From the NCBI GenBank assembly GCA_020252645.1, contig JADCCN010000002.1, forward strand, positions 744,001 through 808,000: a DNA stretch of 64,000 nt. The letters are read 5' to 3'. The position numbers and the translations under genes were made by a program. The notes under the pieces are model-generated. The model did no database searches, was not told where the DNA came from, and saw only the letters and a program-made list of their open reading frames with translations. The first letter of the stretch is position 1, and each line of letters opens with the position of its first letter. Shown in pieces: positions 53,111 to 64,000 of the stretch. The DNA comes from Methylobacterium sp. (GTDB lineage Bacteria; Pseudomonadota; Alphaproteobacteria; Rhizobiales; Beijerinckiaceae).

Positions 53111-53856
53111 CAATCCGCCTCGGCCGCGAGAAGTTCGAGCCGCTCCGCCCGGCGGTTCATCACTTCCGCGCGCATGAAGAGCATCAGCAGCGTGATGTAG
53201 AGCAGCAGGAAAGCGATCCCCATGATGAAAAGCGGGCCGAGCATGGAGCCGTGGATCGTCGGGCCATCCAGGCGGAACACCGAGGCCGGCTGGTGCAGCG
53301 TGGACCACCAATCGACCGAGAACTTGATGATCGGCAGGTTCACTGCGCCCACCAGGGTCAGGATCGCCACAGCGCGCGCCGCGCGATTGGGCTCCTCGAT
53401 CGCCTGCTGGAGCGCGATCACCCCGATATAGATCAGGAACATCACCAGCACGGAGGTCATCCGCGCATCCCATTCCCACCACGTGCCCCACATCGGCTTG
53501 CCCCAGAGCGAGCCCGTGACGAGGCACAGCAACGTGAAGCCCGCGCCGAGCGGGGCAGCGCATTTCAGCGCAACATCCGCCATCGGGTGACGCCAGATCA
53601 GCGTGCCCAGCGCGGAAAGGCTCATCCCGGCATAGACGAACATCGCCATCCAGGCCGAAGGCACATGGATGAACATGATGCGGATCGTCTCACCCTGCTG
53701 GTAATCCGGGGGGGCCACGAAGAACGCGCCATAAAGCCCCCAGATGAACAGCAATGTGGTCAGCACCGCGCACGGGCCGATCAGCCGATCCGCGAGCCGG
53801 TTGAACACGGCCGGATTGGCAAGGCGCAGCAAGGAACCGGAGGTCTGGTCGGTCAT
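53110..53856 (-). CDS. ccmC: Haem exporter permease CcmC
   Basis: A 248-residue membrane protein with six helices. The tryptophan-rich haem-handling motif is present as LWGKPMWGTWWEWDARMTS, with flanking histidines (FIHVPSAWMA and WWSTLHQPAS). It presents haem to CcmE on the periplasmic side. It lies 53 bases after ccmB. No ccmE, ccmF or ccmH gene is in this block, so these must be elsewhere. Confidence 0.96.
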   Translation of the reverse strand: MTDQTSGSLLRLANPAVFNRLADRLIGPCAVLTTLLFIWGLYGAFFVAPPDYQQGETIRIMFIHVPSAWMAMFVYAGMSLSALGTLIWRHPMADVALKCAAPLGAGFTLLCLVTGSLWGKPMWGTWWEWDARMTSVLVMFLIYIGVIALQQAIEEPNRAARAVAILTLVGAVNLPIIKFSVDWWSTLHQPASVFRLDGPTIHGSMLGPLFIMGIAFLLLYITLLMLFMRAEVMNRRAERLELLAAEAD

Positions 53857-53909
53857 GTTTTCCTTCTTCGCCCTCCCTTAACGGCCGGCGCGTTTCCGCG
53901 CAATTCACG

Positions 53910-54575
53910 TCACCCCCGCGCTTGACGAAGCGCAAGGGCAGCCGCAAGGGGCGAAATGGCCAGCGCGAAGAGTGTGGTGCCGCATAAAACCGTCAAGGGC
54001 ATCGCGAAATCGCGACCCTCTGCCGCAGCCTTCGCCACCGCCACACCGAAGATCAGCGTGGGGATCGCGGTCGGCACCACCAGAAGCGACAGCAGCAATC
54101 CGCCGCGATTGAGGCTGACCGTGAGCGCCGCGCCCACAAGCCCGATGAGCGTGAGCGCGGGCGTGCCCACCAGCAGCGACAATGCGAGCGGCAGCATCGC
54201 CTGCGGTTCGATGGCGAGCATCAGGCCCAGAACCGGCGCTGCGAGGCTGAGCGGCAGGCCGGTGACCAGCCAATGTGCGAGCGCCTTCGCCAGCACCAGC
54301 AGCGTGAGCGACCCGCCGGAAAGCAGGAACTGGTCGAGCGCGCCATCCTCCTCATCGGCCTGGAACAGCCGGTCGAGGCCGAGAAGCGTCGCGAGCAGGG
54401 CGGCGATCCAGAGAAGCGCGGGCGCAAGCCGCGAGATCAGCTTCTGGTCGGCCCCGATCGCAAAGGGCACGATGGCAATGAGCACGAGGAAGAACATCAG
54501 CCCGAGGCTCGCCCCGGCACCCGCGCGGCGGGCGAGGCGCAGGTCGCGCGCAAGGACAGCCGAGACGGCGCTCAT
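53910..54575 (-). CDS. ccmB: Haem exporter permease CcmB
   Basis: A 221-residue permease with about six helices. The N-terminus LARDLRLARRAGAGASLGLMFF and the region DRLFQADEEDGALDQFLLSG are diagnostic of CcmB. With CcmA it forms the ABC-type module that releases holo-CcmE. It overlaps ccmA by ATGA (54572-54575). Its 53-base spacer to ccmC carries no clear signal. Confidence 0.95.
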   Translation of the reverse strand: MSAVSAVLARDLRLARRAGAGASLGLMFFLVLIAIVPFAIGADQKLISRLAPALLWIAALLATLLGLDRLFQADEEDGALDQFLLSGGSLTLLVLAKALAHWLVTGLPLSLAAPVLGLMLAIEPQAMLPLALSLLVGTPALTLIGLVGAALTVSLNRGGLLLSLLVVPTAIPTLIFGVAVAKAAAEGRDFAMPLTVLCGTTLFALAISPLAAALALRQARG

Positions 54576-55201
54576 GCCGCAGCCTCCCGGCGCCCGGCAA
54601 GATCGAGCGTCGCGTTGGTGGCGGCGAGCGGCTGATGCGTGGCGACCAGCGCCGAGCCGCCCGCCCCGGCATGCTCCCCGACGAGGGCGGAGACCGTCGC
54701 GACCGCCTCGACATCGAGCGAGGCGAGCGGCTCATCGAGCAGCCAGACCGGGCGGTCGATCACCAGCAACCGCGCGAGGGCCACGCGCCGCCGCTGCCCT
54801 TCGGAAAGCACGCGCACGGGCAGATCGATCAGGCGCGCGACGCCCAGCTTGCCGAGGGCCTCGGGGATGCGCGCCTCATCGCCGCCGAGAAGACCTGCCA
54901 GAAAGGCGAGGTTCTCGCGTGCGGTCAGCGCCGGGCGCAGCCCTTCACGATGGCCGAAATAATGGAGGAAGGAGCCCGTTGCCTCCTCGCCCGCGCCTTC
55001 GAGTTTCACCATCCCGGCATCGGGCGGCGAAAAACCCGCGAGCAGGCGAAGGAGGGTCGATTTTCCGCTGCCATTCGGGCCGGTGAGCTGCATCACCTGA
55101 CCGGGCGCGAGCGTGACATCGAGCCCGCGGAACAGGAAACGGGGCCCGCGCCGCACGGCGAGGCCCGATGCAACCAGACGAAGGCTGGGAAAGGCGGTCA
55201 A
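54572..55201 (-). CDS. ccmA: Haem exporter ATP-binding protein CcmA
   Basis: A 209-residue ABC ATPase. Walker A is GPNGSGKST, the signature is LSEGQRRRVALARL, Walker B is VWLLDEPLASLD and the switch histidine is in LVATHQPL. The N-terminal LRLVASGLAVRRGPRFLF is CcmA-like. No ATG or GTG fits the family start. A TTG at 55201 preceded by GGGGGGA is the most likely start codon, so expression may be modest. It heads the ccmABCDG operon, divergent from acnA. Confidence 0.9.
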   Translation of the reverse strand: MTAFPSLRLVASGLAVRRGPRFLFRGLDVTLAPGQVMQLTGPNGSGKSTLLRLLAGFSPPDAGMVKLEGAGEEATGSFLHYFGHREGLRPALTARENLAFLAGLLGGDEARIPEALGKLGVARLIDLPVRVLSEGQRRRVALARLLVIDRPVWLLDEPLASLDVEAVATVSALVGEHAGAGGSALVATHQPLAATNATLDLAGRREAAA

Positions 55202-55504
55202 GAATCCCCCCGGGATGACCCGCGATGTTGATATGCCAAAGCAGGCCGGTCTCAAACCATCGTTCGTGTAGCGGTCTTTTCGGAAATGATCTATAGACCG
55301 GCCCGGTTGCGCCGCGCGTCCGGTCAAAGACGCGGGGTCCGGGCACTCCCGGAGCGGCGCACGCGGCGCCGGAGAACCCGGTCTGCCGCGCTCGGCCCGG
55401 TGGTCCAATCCCGCCGTTTCGAGGCTGTAACGGCTCCCCCGGCCACCCCGCCTGCGTCCGTTCACGGATTTTTTGACCCCGGATTCTGAACTCAAGGACT
55501 CCCG
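55202..55504. promoter_or_regulatory. Divergent promoter region of ccmA and acnA
   Basis: These 303 bases hold no supported gene. An AT-richer stretch with CGGTCTTTTCGGAAATGATC and TATAGACC near 55270-55300 is the best promoter candidate. Bases 55310-55470 are GC-rich without a clear palindrome. No iron-regulatory (Irr or RirA) box could be assigned with confidence. Confidence 0.4.
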
Positions 55505-58201
<2,697 letters not shown>

Positions 58202-58217
58202 ACCGCTGCTGCCCATT

Positions 58218-58278
58218 GCAAGAATCGATCGCAAGAATCGATCGCAAGAACCGATCGCAAGAATCGATCGCAGGAACC
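58218..58278. repeat. Four tandem 13-bp repeats after acnA
   Basis: The unit GCAAGAATCGATC occurs at 58218, 58231, 58244 (one change) and 58257, with a partial fifth copy at 58270. It starts 17 bases beyond the acnA stop and ends just before a GC stem-loop. Confidence 0.9.
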
Positions 58279-58279
58279 A

Positions 58280-58303
58280 GCCGCCGGGGCCCTCTCCGGC
58301 GGC
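58280..58303 (+). terminator. acnA 3' stem-loop
   Basis: GCCGCCGG (58280-58287) pairs with CCGGCGGC (58296-58303). Only ATTCTCG follows, so this is a weak intrinsic terminator or an mRNA 3'-end hairpin. Confidence 0.5.
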
Positions 58304-58379
58304 ATTCTCGCAAGAAAGCACGAAAAATACACCGGCTTGTGATTCGCAAATTTCGGTGAAACCTGCTTAAGGTCTTCCG

Positions 58380-59147
58380 ATGATGTCACTCCGCCGCCCC
58401 CCCAGCCTCAGCCGCCGTGCCTTCGGTCGCGGAATGGCGGTGGCTTGCCTCGTGCCGGGCCTCGCCCGCGCGCAGGGTGCGGCTCCGGCGCGCATCACGC
58501 TCATCGAACTCTTCACTTCGCAGGGCTGCTCCTCCTGCCCGGCGGCAGATGCACTGATGCTCAGGCTCGCCAGCGAGCCCGGCATGCTGCCGCTGACCTT
58601 CGCCACGGAAATCTGGGATTACCTCGGCTGGAAGGATACGTTCGCCAAGCCGGCCTTCACGCGGCGCCACAAGGCCTATGCGGCGGGCGTCGCCAACAAG
58701 CGCGTCTATACGCCGCAGGCCATCGTGAATGGGCGTGCCCATTGCGTGGGGTCTGATCTGTCGGCGCTCACGCGCCTGCAGCGCTCTCCGGGCAACAGCG
58801 CGGAACTCGCAAGCGTCACGCTGACGAAGGCCGATGCCGGCTGGAAGGCTTCCATTTCCCGTGACGGCGCGGTCCCCGCGCGCATCATTCTCATGCCGGT
58901 CAGCCTGCGCCAATCGGTGGAGATCCGCCGGGGCGAGAACATGGGCAGAACCATCACCTACGCGAATGTGGTGCGCGATCTCGTCGATCTCGGTGCGGCC
59001 ACAAGGGGGAATACGACGGTTGCGATCACCCCCGGGATGCTCGACCATGGGGAAGTCGACGGTTTTTCGCTGGTGGTGCAGGCCGGCAGCCTCGAGGCGC
59101 CCGGCGAGGTGCTGGGCGCTGCGTTCTCCGCCAGCGCCCAAGGCTGA
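58380..59147 (+). CDS. DUF1223 family exported thioredoxin-like protein
   Basis: A 255-residue protein of the DUF1223 family. The N-terminus SRRAFGRGMAVACLVPGLARAQ is a possible Tat signal peptide. The mature domain has the family motif LIELFTSQGCSSCPAADALM with a CSSC redox-type pair near residue 56, then FATEIWDYLGWKDTFAKPAF and YTPQAIVNGRAHCVG. A periplasmic thiol or redox function is suggested by the fold only; the role is not established. Confidence 0.85.
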   Translation: MMSLRRPPSLSRRAFGRGMAVACLVPGLARAQGAAPARITLIELFTSQGCSSCPAADALMLRLASEPGMLPLTFATEIWDYLGWKDTFAKPAFTRRHKAYAAGVANKRVYTPQAIVNGRAHCVGSDLSALTRLQRSPGNSAELASVTLTKADAGWKASISRDGAVPARIILMPVSLRQSVEIRRGENMGRTITYANVVRDLVDLGAATRGNTTVAITPGMLDHGEVDGFSLVVQAGSLEAPGEVLGAAFSASAQG

Positions 59148-59210
59148 TCCATCGGCCCCTTCACATGACGCGGTTGCGGCTGACGTGAAGAAAACAACCG
59201 ACTTATCAAA

Positions 59211-60950
59211 TCAGTAACCGATCGCCGCTGTGCCCCGCTGGCGCGGATCAGCCGCGCCTTGCAGCCATTCCCCCTGCAGCAGGACGGAATTCGCCGAGCC
59301 CGAGACCGCGCCGGGCCGCACGTTCTGGCCGCGCTCCGCGAGCAGCTTCAGGGTATCGGGCGACAGGCCCGGCTCGACGAGCAGCGCATCCGGCTTCCAC
59401 TGGTGGTGGATGCGGGGTGCCGCCACGGCTTCCGCGAGGTTCATGTCGAAATCGATCACGTTGGTGATGACCTGCAAGGTTGTCGAGATGATGCGGCTGC
59501 CGCCGGGCGAGCCCGTGACCATGAAGAGCTTGCCATCGCGGAAGACGATGGTCGGCGTCATCGAGGAGAGCGGCCGCGCGCCGGGATGCACCGAGTTCGC
59601 ATCCGACCCCACGAGGCCATAGGCGTTCTGCGCGCCGGGCTTGGCAGAGAAGTCATCCATCTCGTTGTTGAGCAGCACGCCTGTTCCTGCGGCAACGAGG
59701 CCCAGGCCATAGGAGAAATTGAGCGTGTAGGTGTTCGCGACCGCATTCCCCTCGCTGTCTACAACCGAATAATGCGTGGTCTGGTCGCTCTCATGCGGCA
59801 GCGGATCGCCCGCGCGGATGTCATCGGCCTTGGTGGCTTTTGCGAGGTCGATCTTCGCGCGCTGCTTCTCGGCATAGGCCTTGGAGGTCAGGCCCTTCAC
59901 CGGCACCTTCACGCGGTCGGGATCGCCAAGGAAGGTGGCGCGATCGGCATAGGCCGGCTTCATCGCTTCCGCCAGGGCATGCAGGCTCGCGGCCGAGCCT
60001 GCGCCCATGGCCTTGAGATCGTAGCCTTCAAGAATGTTGAGGATCTGCACGAGATGCACCCCGCCCGAGGAAGGCGGCGGCATGGAGGCAAGCGTGTAGC
60101 CGCGATACCGGCCTGTCACCGCCGGGCGGATCACCGCCTTGTAATTCGCCATGTCCTCGAGCGTCATGATGCCGCCGGTCTCGCGCACGGCGGCGACGAT
60201 CTGCTCGGCGATGCGCCCCTTGTAGAAGGCATCCGGCCCCTGCTGGCGGATGGCTTCAAGCGTGTTCGCGAGTTCAGCCTGCACCAGCATCGAGCCGCGC
60301 GGCAGGGCTTTGCCGTCCTTGGCGAAGATCGCCATCGAGGAGGGGAACCTGCTCATCCGGCCCATGGCGCCCGGCAGCGAATCCGCGAGATCCTCTGCCA
60401 CCGGAATGCCCTCGCGCGCGAGCTTCACGGAAGGCTCGATGAGTTGCGCCAGAGTGAACTTGCCGGAGCCGTATTTCTCAAGCGCCAGCGCCATGCCGCG
60501 CACCGTGCCCGGCACGCCCACCGCAAGCCCGGAATCCCGCGATTTCTGCGGGTCTGGTTCGCCATTCGCGCCGAGGAACATGGTTGGCGTGGAGGCGGCT
60601 GGTGCAATCTCGCGGTAATCGATCGCGACCGTCTCGCCGGTTCTGGCAAGATGCACGAGCATGAAGCCGCCCCCGCCAAGATTGCCCGCGCGCGGGAGGG
60701 TCACCGCCAGGGCGAAGCCCACAGCCACGGCCGCATCCACCGCATTGCCGCCCCGCTTGAGGATATCCACACCGATGGCGCTTGCGAGCCGCTCCTGCGA
60801 GGCGACCATGCCCTTCTGCGCCAGAACCGGCAGCAGCCGGGCATTCTGCGCAATGATCGGCGGGGCTGCGGTCGGCGCGGTCTGGGCGAATGCAACCGCC
60901 ATGCTGCCCAGCCCGATGACGAGCCCCGCGAGAATCCGATGGGTCCGCAT
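59211..60950 (-). CDS. ggt: Gamma-glutamyltransferase (periplasmic)
   Basis: A 579-residue Ntn-hydrolase precursor. A signal peptide covers residues 1-24. Autoprocessing occurs before Thr391 in ESDQTTHYSVVD, giving a large and a small subunit; NAVDAAVAVGFALAV, NLGGGGFMLVH and MPPPSSGG are conserved. It cleaves the gamma-glutamyl bond of glutathione and transfers or hydrolyses it. The ATG at 60950 follows GGAGGG. It stands alone between the DUF1223 and LysE genes. Confidence 0.96.
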   Translation of the reverse strand: MRTHRILAGLVIGLGSMAVAFAQTAPTAAPPIIAQNARLLPVLAQKGMVASQERLASAIGVDILKRGGNAVDAAVAVGFALAVTLPRAGNLGGGGFMLVHLARTGETVAIDYREIAPAASTPTMFLGANGEPDPQKSRDSGLAVGVPGTVRGMALALEKYGSGKFTLAQLIEPSVKLAREGIPVAEDLADSLPGAMGRMSRFPSSMAIFAKDGKALPRGSMLVQAELANTLEAIRQQGPDAFYKGRIAEQIVAAVRETGGIMTLEDMANYKAVIRPAVTGRYRGYTLASMPPPSSGGVHLVQILNILEGYDLKAMGAGSAASLHALAEAMKPAYADRATFLGDPDRVKVPVKGLTSKAYAEKQRAKIDLAKATKADDIRAGDPLPHESDQTTHYSVVDSEGNAVANTYTLNFSYGLGLVAAGTGVLLNNEMDDFSAKPGAQNAYGLVGSDANSVHPGARPLSSMTPTIVFRDGKLFMVTGSPGGSRIISTTLQVITNVIDFDMNLAEAVAAPRIHHQWKPDALLVEPGLSPDTLKLLAERGQNVRPGAVSGSANSVLLQGEWLQGAADPRQRGTAAIGY

Positions 60951-61111
60951 GGCACCCTCCCTTAGCATTGAAAAGTCAATGCTAGACCCGGCCGGGCCGG
61001 CTTGTCGATCCGCGATCCGCGCAAAGCCGATCGGCAGCGCACGAAATCGGGTGGCCTTGGCGGCAGCGCGGCGTTAGCCTGGCTGTTCGTTGCCCGCAGA
61101 AAGCCTCCCTG

Positions 61112-61753
61112 ATGACCTTCCTGCCCGACACCGCGACCATGCTGAGCTATTCGCTCGCCTGCTTCATCCTGTTCATCACGCCCGGACCGGATATGAGCTT
61201 CTTCCTCGCAAAGACCATGCAAGGCGGCCGCCGCGCCGGGATTGCCGCGATGAGCGGCGCGAGCTTCGGGAATTTCGTGCATTCCATGGCCGCAGCTTTC
61301 GGCCTTTCGGCGCTGATCGCGGCTTCGGCCACGGCCTTCACCGTGGTGAAGATCGTCGGCGCGCTCTACCTCCTGTGGATGGCCTATGATGCGATCCGCC
61401 ATGGTTCGGCGCTGAACATCGAGCGGGGAGACCCCAAGGATATCTCCATGCGGCGCACATTTGCGCAGGGGCTGGGGATAAACCTCACCAACCCCAAGAT
61501 CATCCTGTTCTACCTCACCTTCCTGCCGCAATTCGTGGCCGCGAACGATCCCCATGCGCAAGGCAAGCTGCTGTTTCTCGGGATCTACTTCGTGATCTTC
61601 GCCCTGCCGCTCGCGGTGGCGCTCATCCTGGTGGCGGAAGGTTTCATCGAGACCATGCGATGCAATCCGAAGCTGATGCGCGCAATCGATTATTCCTTCG
61701 CGGGCGTCTTCACCTTCTTCGCGGTGCAGGTGCTGCGGACACAGGGTCGCTGA
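61112..61753 (+). CDS. LysE-family amino-acid/metabolite exporter
   Basis: A 213-residue inner-membrane exporter of the LysE/RhtB family with about six helices. The N-terminal LFITPGPDMSFFLAKTMQGG is the family signature, and GLGINLTNPKIILFYLTFLPQF is the conserved mid-region. It exports amino acids or related small molecules. The ribosome site is weak. It is convergent with the YiiX-like gene 25 bases downstream. Confidence 0.9.
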   Translation: MTFLPDTATMLSYSLACFILFITPGPDMSFFLAKTMQGGRRAGIAAMSGASFGNFVHSMAAAFGLSALIAASATAFTVVKIVGALYLLWMAYDAIRHGSALNIERGDPKDISMRRTFAQGLGINLTNPKIILFYLTFLPQFVAANDPHAQGKLLFLGIYFVIFALPLAVALILVAEGFIETMRCNPKLMRAIDYSFAGVFTFFAVQVLRTQGR

Positions 61754-61778
61754 CCGACCAAGCGCAAACCGGGCGGCA

Positions 61779-62630
61779 TCAGCGCGGGGCAGAGGGCACC
61801 CAATCGACGGCAGAGGCACCCGCACCAGGCCCCCGCTGCGGCTCTATCCCCTGCGGCCGGGCACGCGTGGGCGCCACCGCGAAGCCCTTCGTCCATTTCA
61901 GCGCCTTGTAATCGAAGCCGCTCTCGATCGTCGGCTTCACGATCGCGAAATAGGGCGAGATGTCGAAATCGCGCGGCGTGTAGAGCGAGTGGTGGCGGAT
62001 ATGCAGGATCTCCCGCCGCGCATAGCGCGATTTCACCTTGCGGCGACCGTCGACCGTCTCGACCCGCGGCAGGATCGGGTAGCGCACGGACTGGAAGGCC
62101 TCGGCGATGAGCGTGGAGCAGATCGCGCGACTGGGATCCCCCGAGCCGAGCGCCAGCATGCGCCGCCGCCAGCGGGTGGGGACGGGCATCGGCACCAGGA
62201 AGCGCATCAGGTCGAGCACGTTCTTCACATCATAGCCATGCCCGAGGCGGTGCTTCAGGAAGCCGATGACGCGATCCAGGTCTTCCTCCTTCAGCGCCAC
62301 AGGGCGGCATATGCGCAGATGCGTGTTGCGATATTTCGAGAGAGGCGAGGAAACCACGCCCTCGCTCATTTCGGCCTCGATCAGCACATGCGGCTCGCCA
62401 TCCGGCCCGGCGCGACAAAGGCAATCACCGACATAGATCGCCGCATGCGACCAGGTGGATTGCGTGAGATATTTGATGACCGAGGAAACCCGGATATTGC
62501 CCTCGACGAGCACGACGTCACCGGGCTTGAGGACGCAAGTCAGCGCGCTGAAATCCGGCGAGACCGCCGGTTCATAGCCTCGGATCGGCTTTTCCAGAAA
62601 ACGCGCGATGGCGCGGCCGAGCAGATTCAT
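61779..62630 (-). CDS. YiiX/YebB-like permuted NlpC/P60 cysteine hydrolase
   Basis: A 283-residue protein of the permuted papain-like amidase group (YaeF/YiiX). KPGDVVLVEG, TWSHAAIYVGD (catalytic histidine) and AICSTLIAEAF (catalytic cysteine) mark the fold, with VLIEAEMSEGV contributing a conserved glutamate. Such proteins hydrolyse amide bonds, perhaps in peptidoglycan or lipid-linked substrates. No signal peptide is visible, but a short amphipathic N-terminus could associate with the membrane. The C-terminal 40 residues are low in complexity and probably disordered. Confidence 0.82.
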   Translation of the reverse strand: MNLLGRAIARFLEKPIRGYEPAVSPDFSALTCVLKPGDVVLVEGNIRVSSVIKYLTQSTWSHAAIYVGDCLCRAGPDGEPHVLIEAEMSEGVVSSPLSKYRNTHLRICRPVALKEEDLDRVIGFLKHRLGHGYDVKNVLDLMRFLVPMPVPTRWRRRMLALGSGDPSRAICSTLIAEAFQSVRYPILPRVETVDGRRKVKSRYARREILHIRHHSLYTPRDFDISPYFAIVKPTIESGFDYKALKWTKGFAVAPTRARPQGIEPQRGPGAGASAVDWVPSAPR

Positions 62631-62776
62631 GACGCATTCCCTTCGAGTGTCCCCTCGACGAATGCGATCAGGCTAAAACCCCTTCTTTACAAAAACTTTG
62701 CCGATAGCGGGCGGAACGGGGCATTTCCATGCTGAATTCAAGTTAACTTTACACGAACCTGAACATAGAGGCGCAT

Positions 62777-64000
62777 TTATTCCGCACCGAGCGCCAATTG
62801 CTCTTCCAGCATCAGGCGGGCGCGGGCCCGCATCTTCTCGGTATCGCTCTTCAGCTGCCCGCAGGCCGCGAGAATATCCCGCCCGCGCGGCGTGCGGATC
62901 GGCGAGGAATAGCCGGCGGAGAAGACGAGATCGGAAAACTTCTCGATTCTCTCCCAATCCGAGCACTCATAGATAGAACCCGGCCAGGGGTTGAAAGGGA
63001 TGAGGTTGATCTTCGCCGGAATGCCCCTCAGAAGCTTCACCAGGGCTCGCGCCTCGGCGAGGCTGTCATTCACTCCTTTCAGCATCACATATTCGAAGGT
63101 GATGCGCCGCGCATTCGATACGCCCGGATAATCACGGCAGGCCTGCAGCAGCTCGGCGATGGGGTACTTCCTGTTGATCGGCACGAGCTCGTCGCGCAGC
63201 GGGTCATTCGTGGCATGCAGCGAGATCGCCAGCATCGCGCCGGTTTCCGCCCCGAGCCGCGCGATTTCCGGCACCACGCCGGAGGTGGAGACCGTGATGC
63301 GGCGCCGGGAGAGCTGCAAGCCTTCCGGATCGGTCAGCACGCCGATGGCATTGCGCACATTCTCCTCATTATAGAGGGGTTCGCCCATGCCCATGAAGAC
63401 GATGTTCGAGACGAGGCGCCCGCCATCATCCGGCACGAAGGCTCCTTCCGGCGGGGCGCGGCCGGGATAATCTCCCAGGCGATCGCGCGCGACCAGCACC
63501 TGGCCGACAATCTCGCTGACCTCGAGATTGCGCACGAGCTTCTGCGTGCCGGTATGGCAGAAGGAGCAGTTCAGCGTGCAGCCGACCTGCGAAGACACGC
63601 AAAGCGTGCCGCGATCCTTCTCCGGGATGTAGACGCACTCGACCTCGGCACCCTTGTCATAGGCGGTGCGGGAGGGCAGTCGCAGCACCCATTTGCGCGT
63701 GCCATCGACCGAGACCTGCTCGCGTACGATCTCGGGGCGGGCCAAAGTCGCGCTGGCATCCAGCAGCGCGCGAAGGGTTTTTGCGACATTGGTCATTTCG
63801 TCGAAACCGGTCGCGCCGCGCACATAGAGCCAGTGCCAGATCTGGCCGACCCGCATGCGGATTTCCTTCTCCGGCACGCCTTGCCCGCGCAGGAACTCGC
63901 CCAGAGCCGCGCGCGGCAGGCCCGCCAGCGTCGGCTTTGCGGGAACCGGCGAGGCGGCAGCCGCGACGGGCGCCGAGGGAAGAGCGAGATCAGGCGTCAC
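62777..64000 (-). CDS. rlmN: Dual-specificity RNA methyltransferase RlmN (start at window edge)
   Basis: At least 407 residues of a radical SAM enzyme that methylates C2 of A2503 in 23S rRNA and A37 in tRNAs. The [4Fe-4S] cluster motif is [40 protein letters not shown] and [21 protein letters not shown] are diagnostic, and the methyl-carrying cysteine is in [14 protein letters not shown] near the end. The frame opens with GTG at the last base of the window, so the true start may lie just outside. The AT-rich gap 62631-62776 separates it from the YiiX-like gene. Confidence 0.96.
   Translation of the reverse strand: MTPDLALPSAPVAAAASPVPAKPTLAGLPRAALGEFLRGQGVPEKEIRMRVGQIWHWLYVRGATGFDEMTNVAKTLRALLDASATLARPEIVREQVSVDGTRKWVLRLPSRTAYDKGAEVECVYIPEKDRGTLCVSSQVGCTLNCSFCHTGTQKLVRNLEVSEIVGQVLVARDRLGDYPGRAPPEGAFVPDDGGRLVSNIVFMGMGEPLYNEENVRNAIGVLTDPEGLQLSRRRITVSTSGVVPEIARLGAETGAMLAISLHATNDPLRDELVPINRKYPIAELLQACRDYPGVSNARRITFEYVMLKGVNDSLAEARALVKLLRGIPAKINLIPFNPWPGSIYECSDWERIEKFSDLVFSAGYSSPIRTPRGRDILAACGQLKSDTEKMRARARLMLEEQLALGAE

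Noticed and set aside
59259-60965. A 568-codon plus-strand frame across gamma-glutamyltransferase
   Set aside because: Antisense shadow; composition and lack of motifs argue against coding.

Overview
The window is GC-rich DNA (roughly 64 % by eye) that looks like an alphaproteobacterial chromosome, most likely a member of the Hyphomicrobiales (Rhizobiales). The reasons are several Liv-type ABC transporters, an OxyR/KatG pair, a De Ley-Doudoroff-type sugar cluster, a compact ccmABCDG block, and many small dispersed palindromes with a GTGGA..CCGGTT core of the kind seen in that order. No rRNA, tRNA, CRISPR array, prophage or intact transposon was seen. The species cannot be fixed from the sequence alone.

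Layout. 1-10062 (+): a LivG-H-M-SBP-F transporter interleaved with three adenylate-forming acyl-CoA ligases and a crotonase-fold enzyme, consistent with uptake and CoA activation of an organic or aromatic acid. 10409-13619: katG and divergent oxyR. 13629-14927 (-): an exported histidine phosphatase and an exported SUMF1-fold protein. 15201-27425: a sugar-acid locus, with mutarotase-dgoA-dgoK (-) divergent from DapA-like enzyme, enolase-superfamily dehydratase, sugar ABC transporter, sugar dehydrogenase-like protein, an IclR-SMP-30 fusion, and an SDR dehydrogenase (+). 27495-29625 (-): orphan amino-acid binding protein, L,D-transpeptidase, Inh-type lipoprotein. 30203-38958: a second Liv transporter with a MocA-type oxidoreductase, a broken 3-dehydroshikimate dehydratase/HPPD fusion, a divergent shikimate/quinate dehydrogenase and a TetR regulator with a 22-bp palindrome. 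38959-46788: CoA-transferase, HAD phosphatase, carbonic anhydrase, DUF429 protein, CoA-ester lyase, MtgA, pyrophosphatase, tyrosine phosphatase-like protein. 47024-50182 (+): a complete polar amino-acid ABC transporter. 50190-52379: IS110 remnant, repeats, FAH-family enzyme and YciB. 52380-55201 (-): cytochrome c maturation genes ccmA-B-C-D-G. 55505-64000: aconitase, DUF1223 protein, gamma-glutamyltransferase, LysE exporter, YiiX-like hydrolase and RlmN.

How the genes work together. In the sugar locus, the ABC transporter, a mutarotase, one or two NAD(P) dehydrogenases, the SMP-30 lactonase domain, the enolase-superfamily dehydratase, KDGal kinase (DgoK) and KDPGal aldolase (DgoA) together make an oxidative galactose-type route. 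Its likely regulator is covalently fused to its lactonase. In the second Liv locus, the gene set points to quinate/shikimate-type catabolism, but the dehydratase is interrupted by a deletion.

The most unusual features are the IclR-lactonase fusion; dispersed palindromes that sit flush against TAG stop codons at five gene ends; several short tandem arrays at gene 3' ends, two of which duplicate the end of the coding sequence itself; and the fresh-looking deletion in the dehydratase/HPPD gene. No wholly new multi-gene defence or mobile system was recognised.
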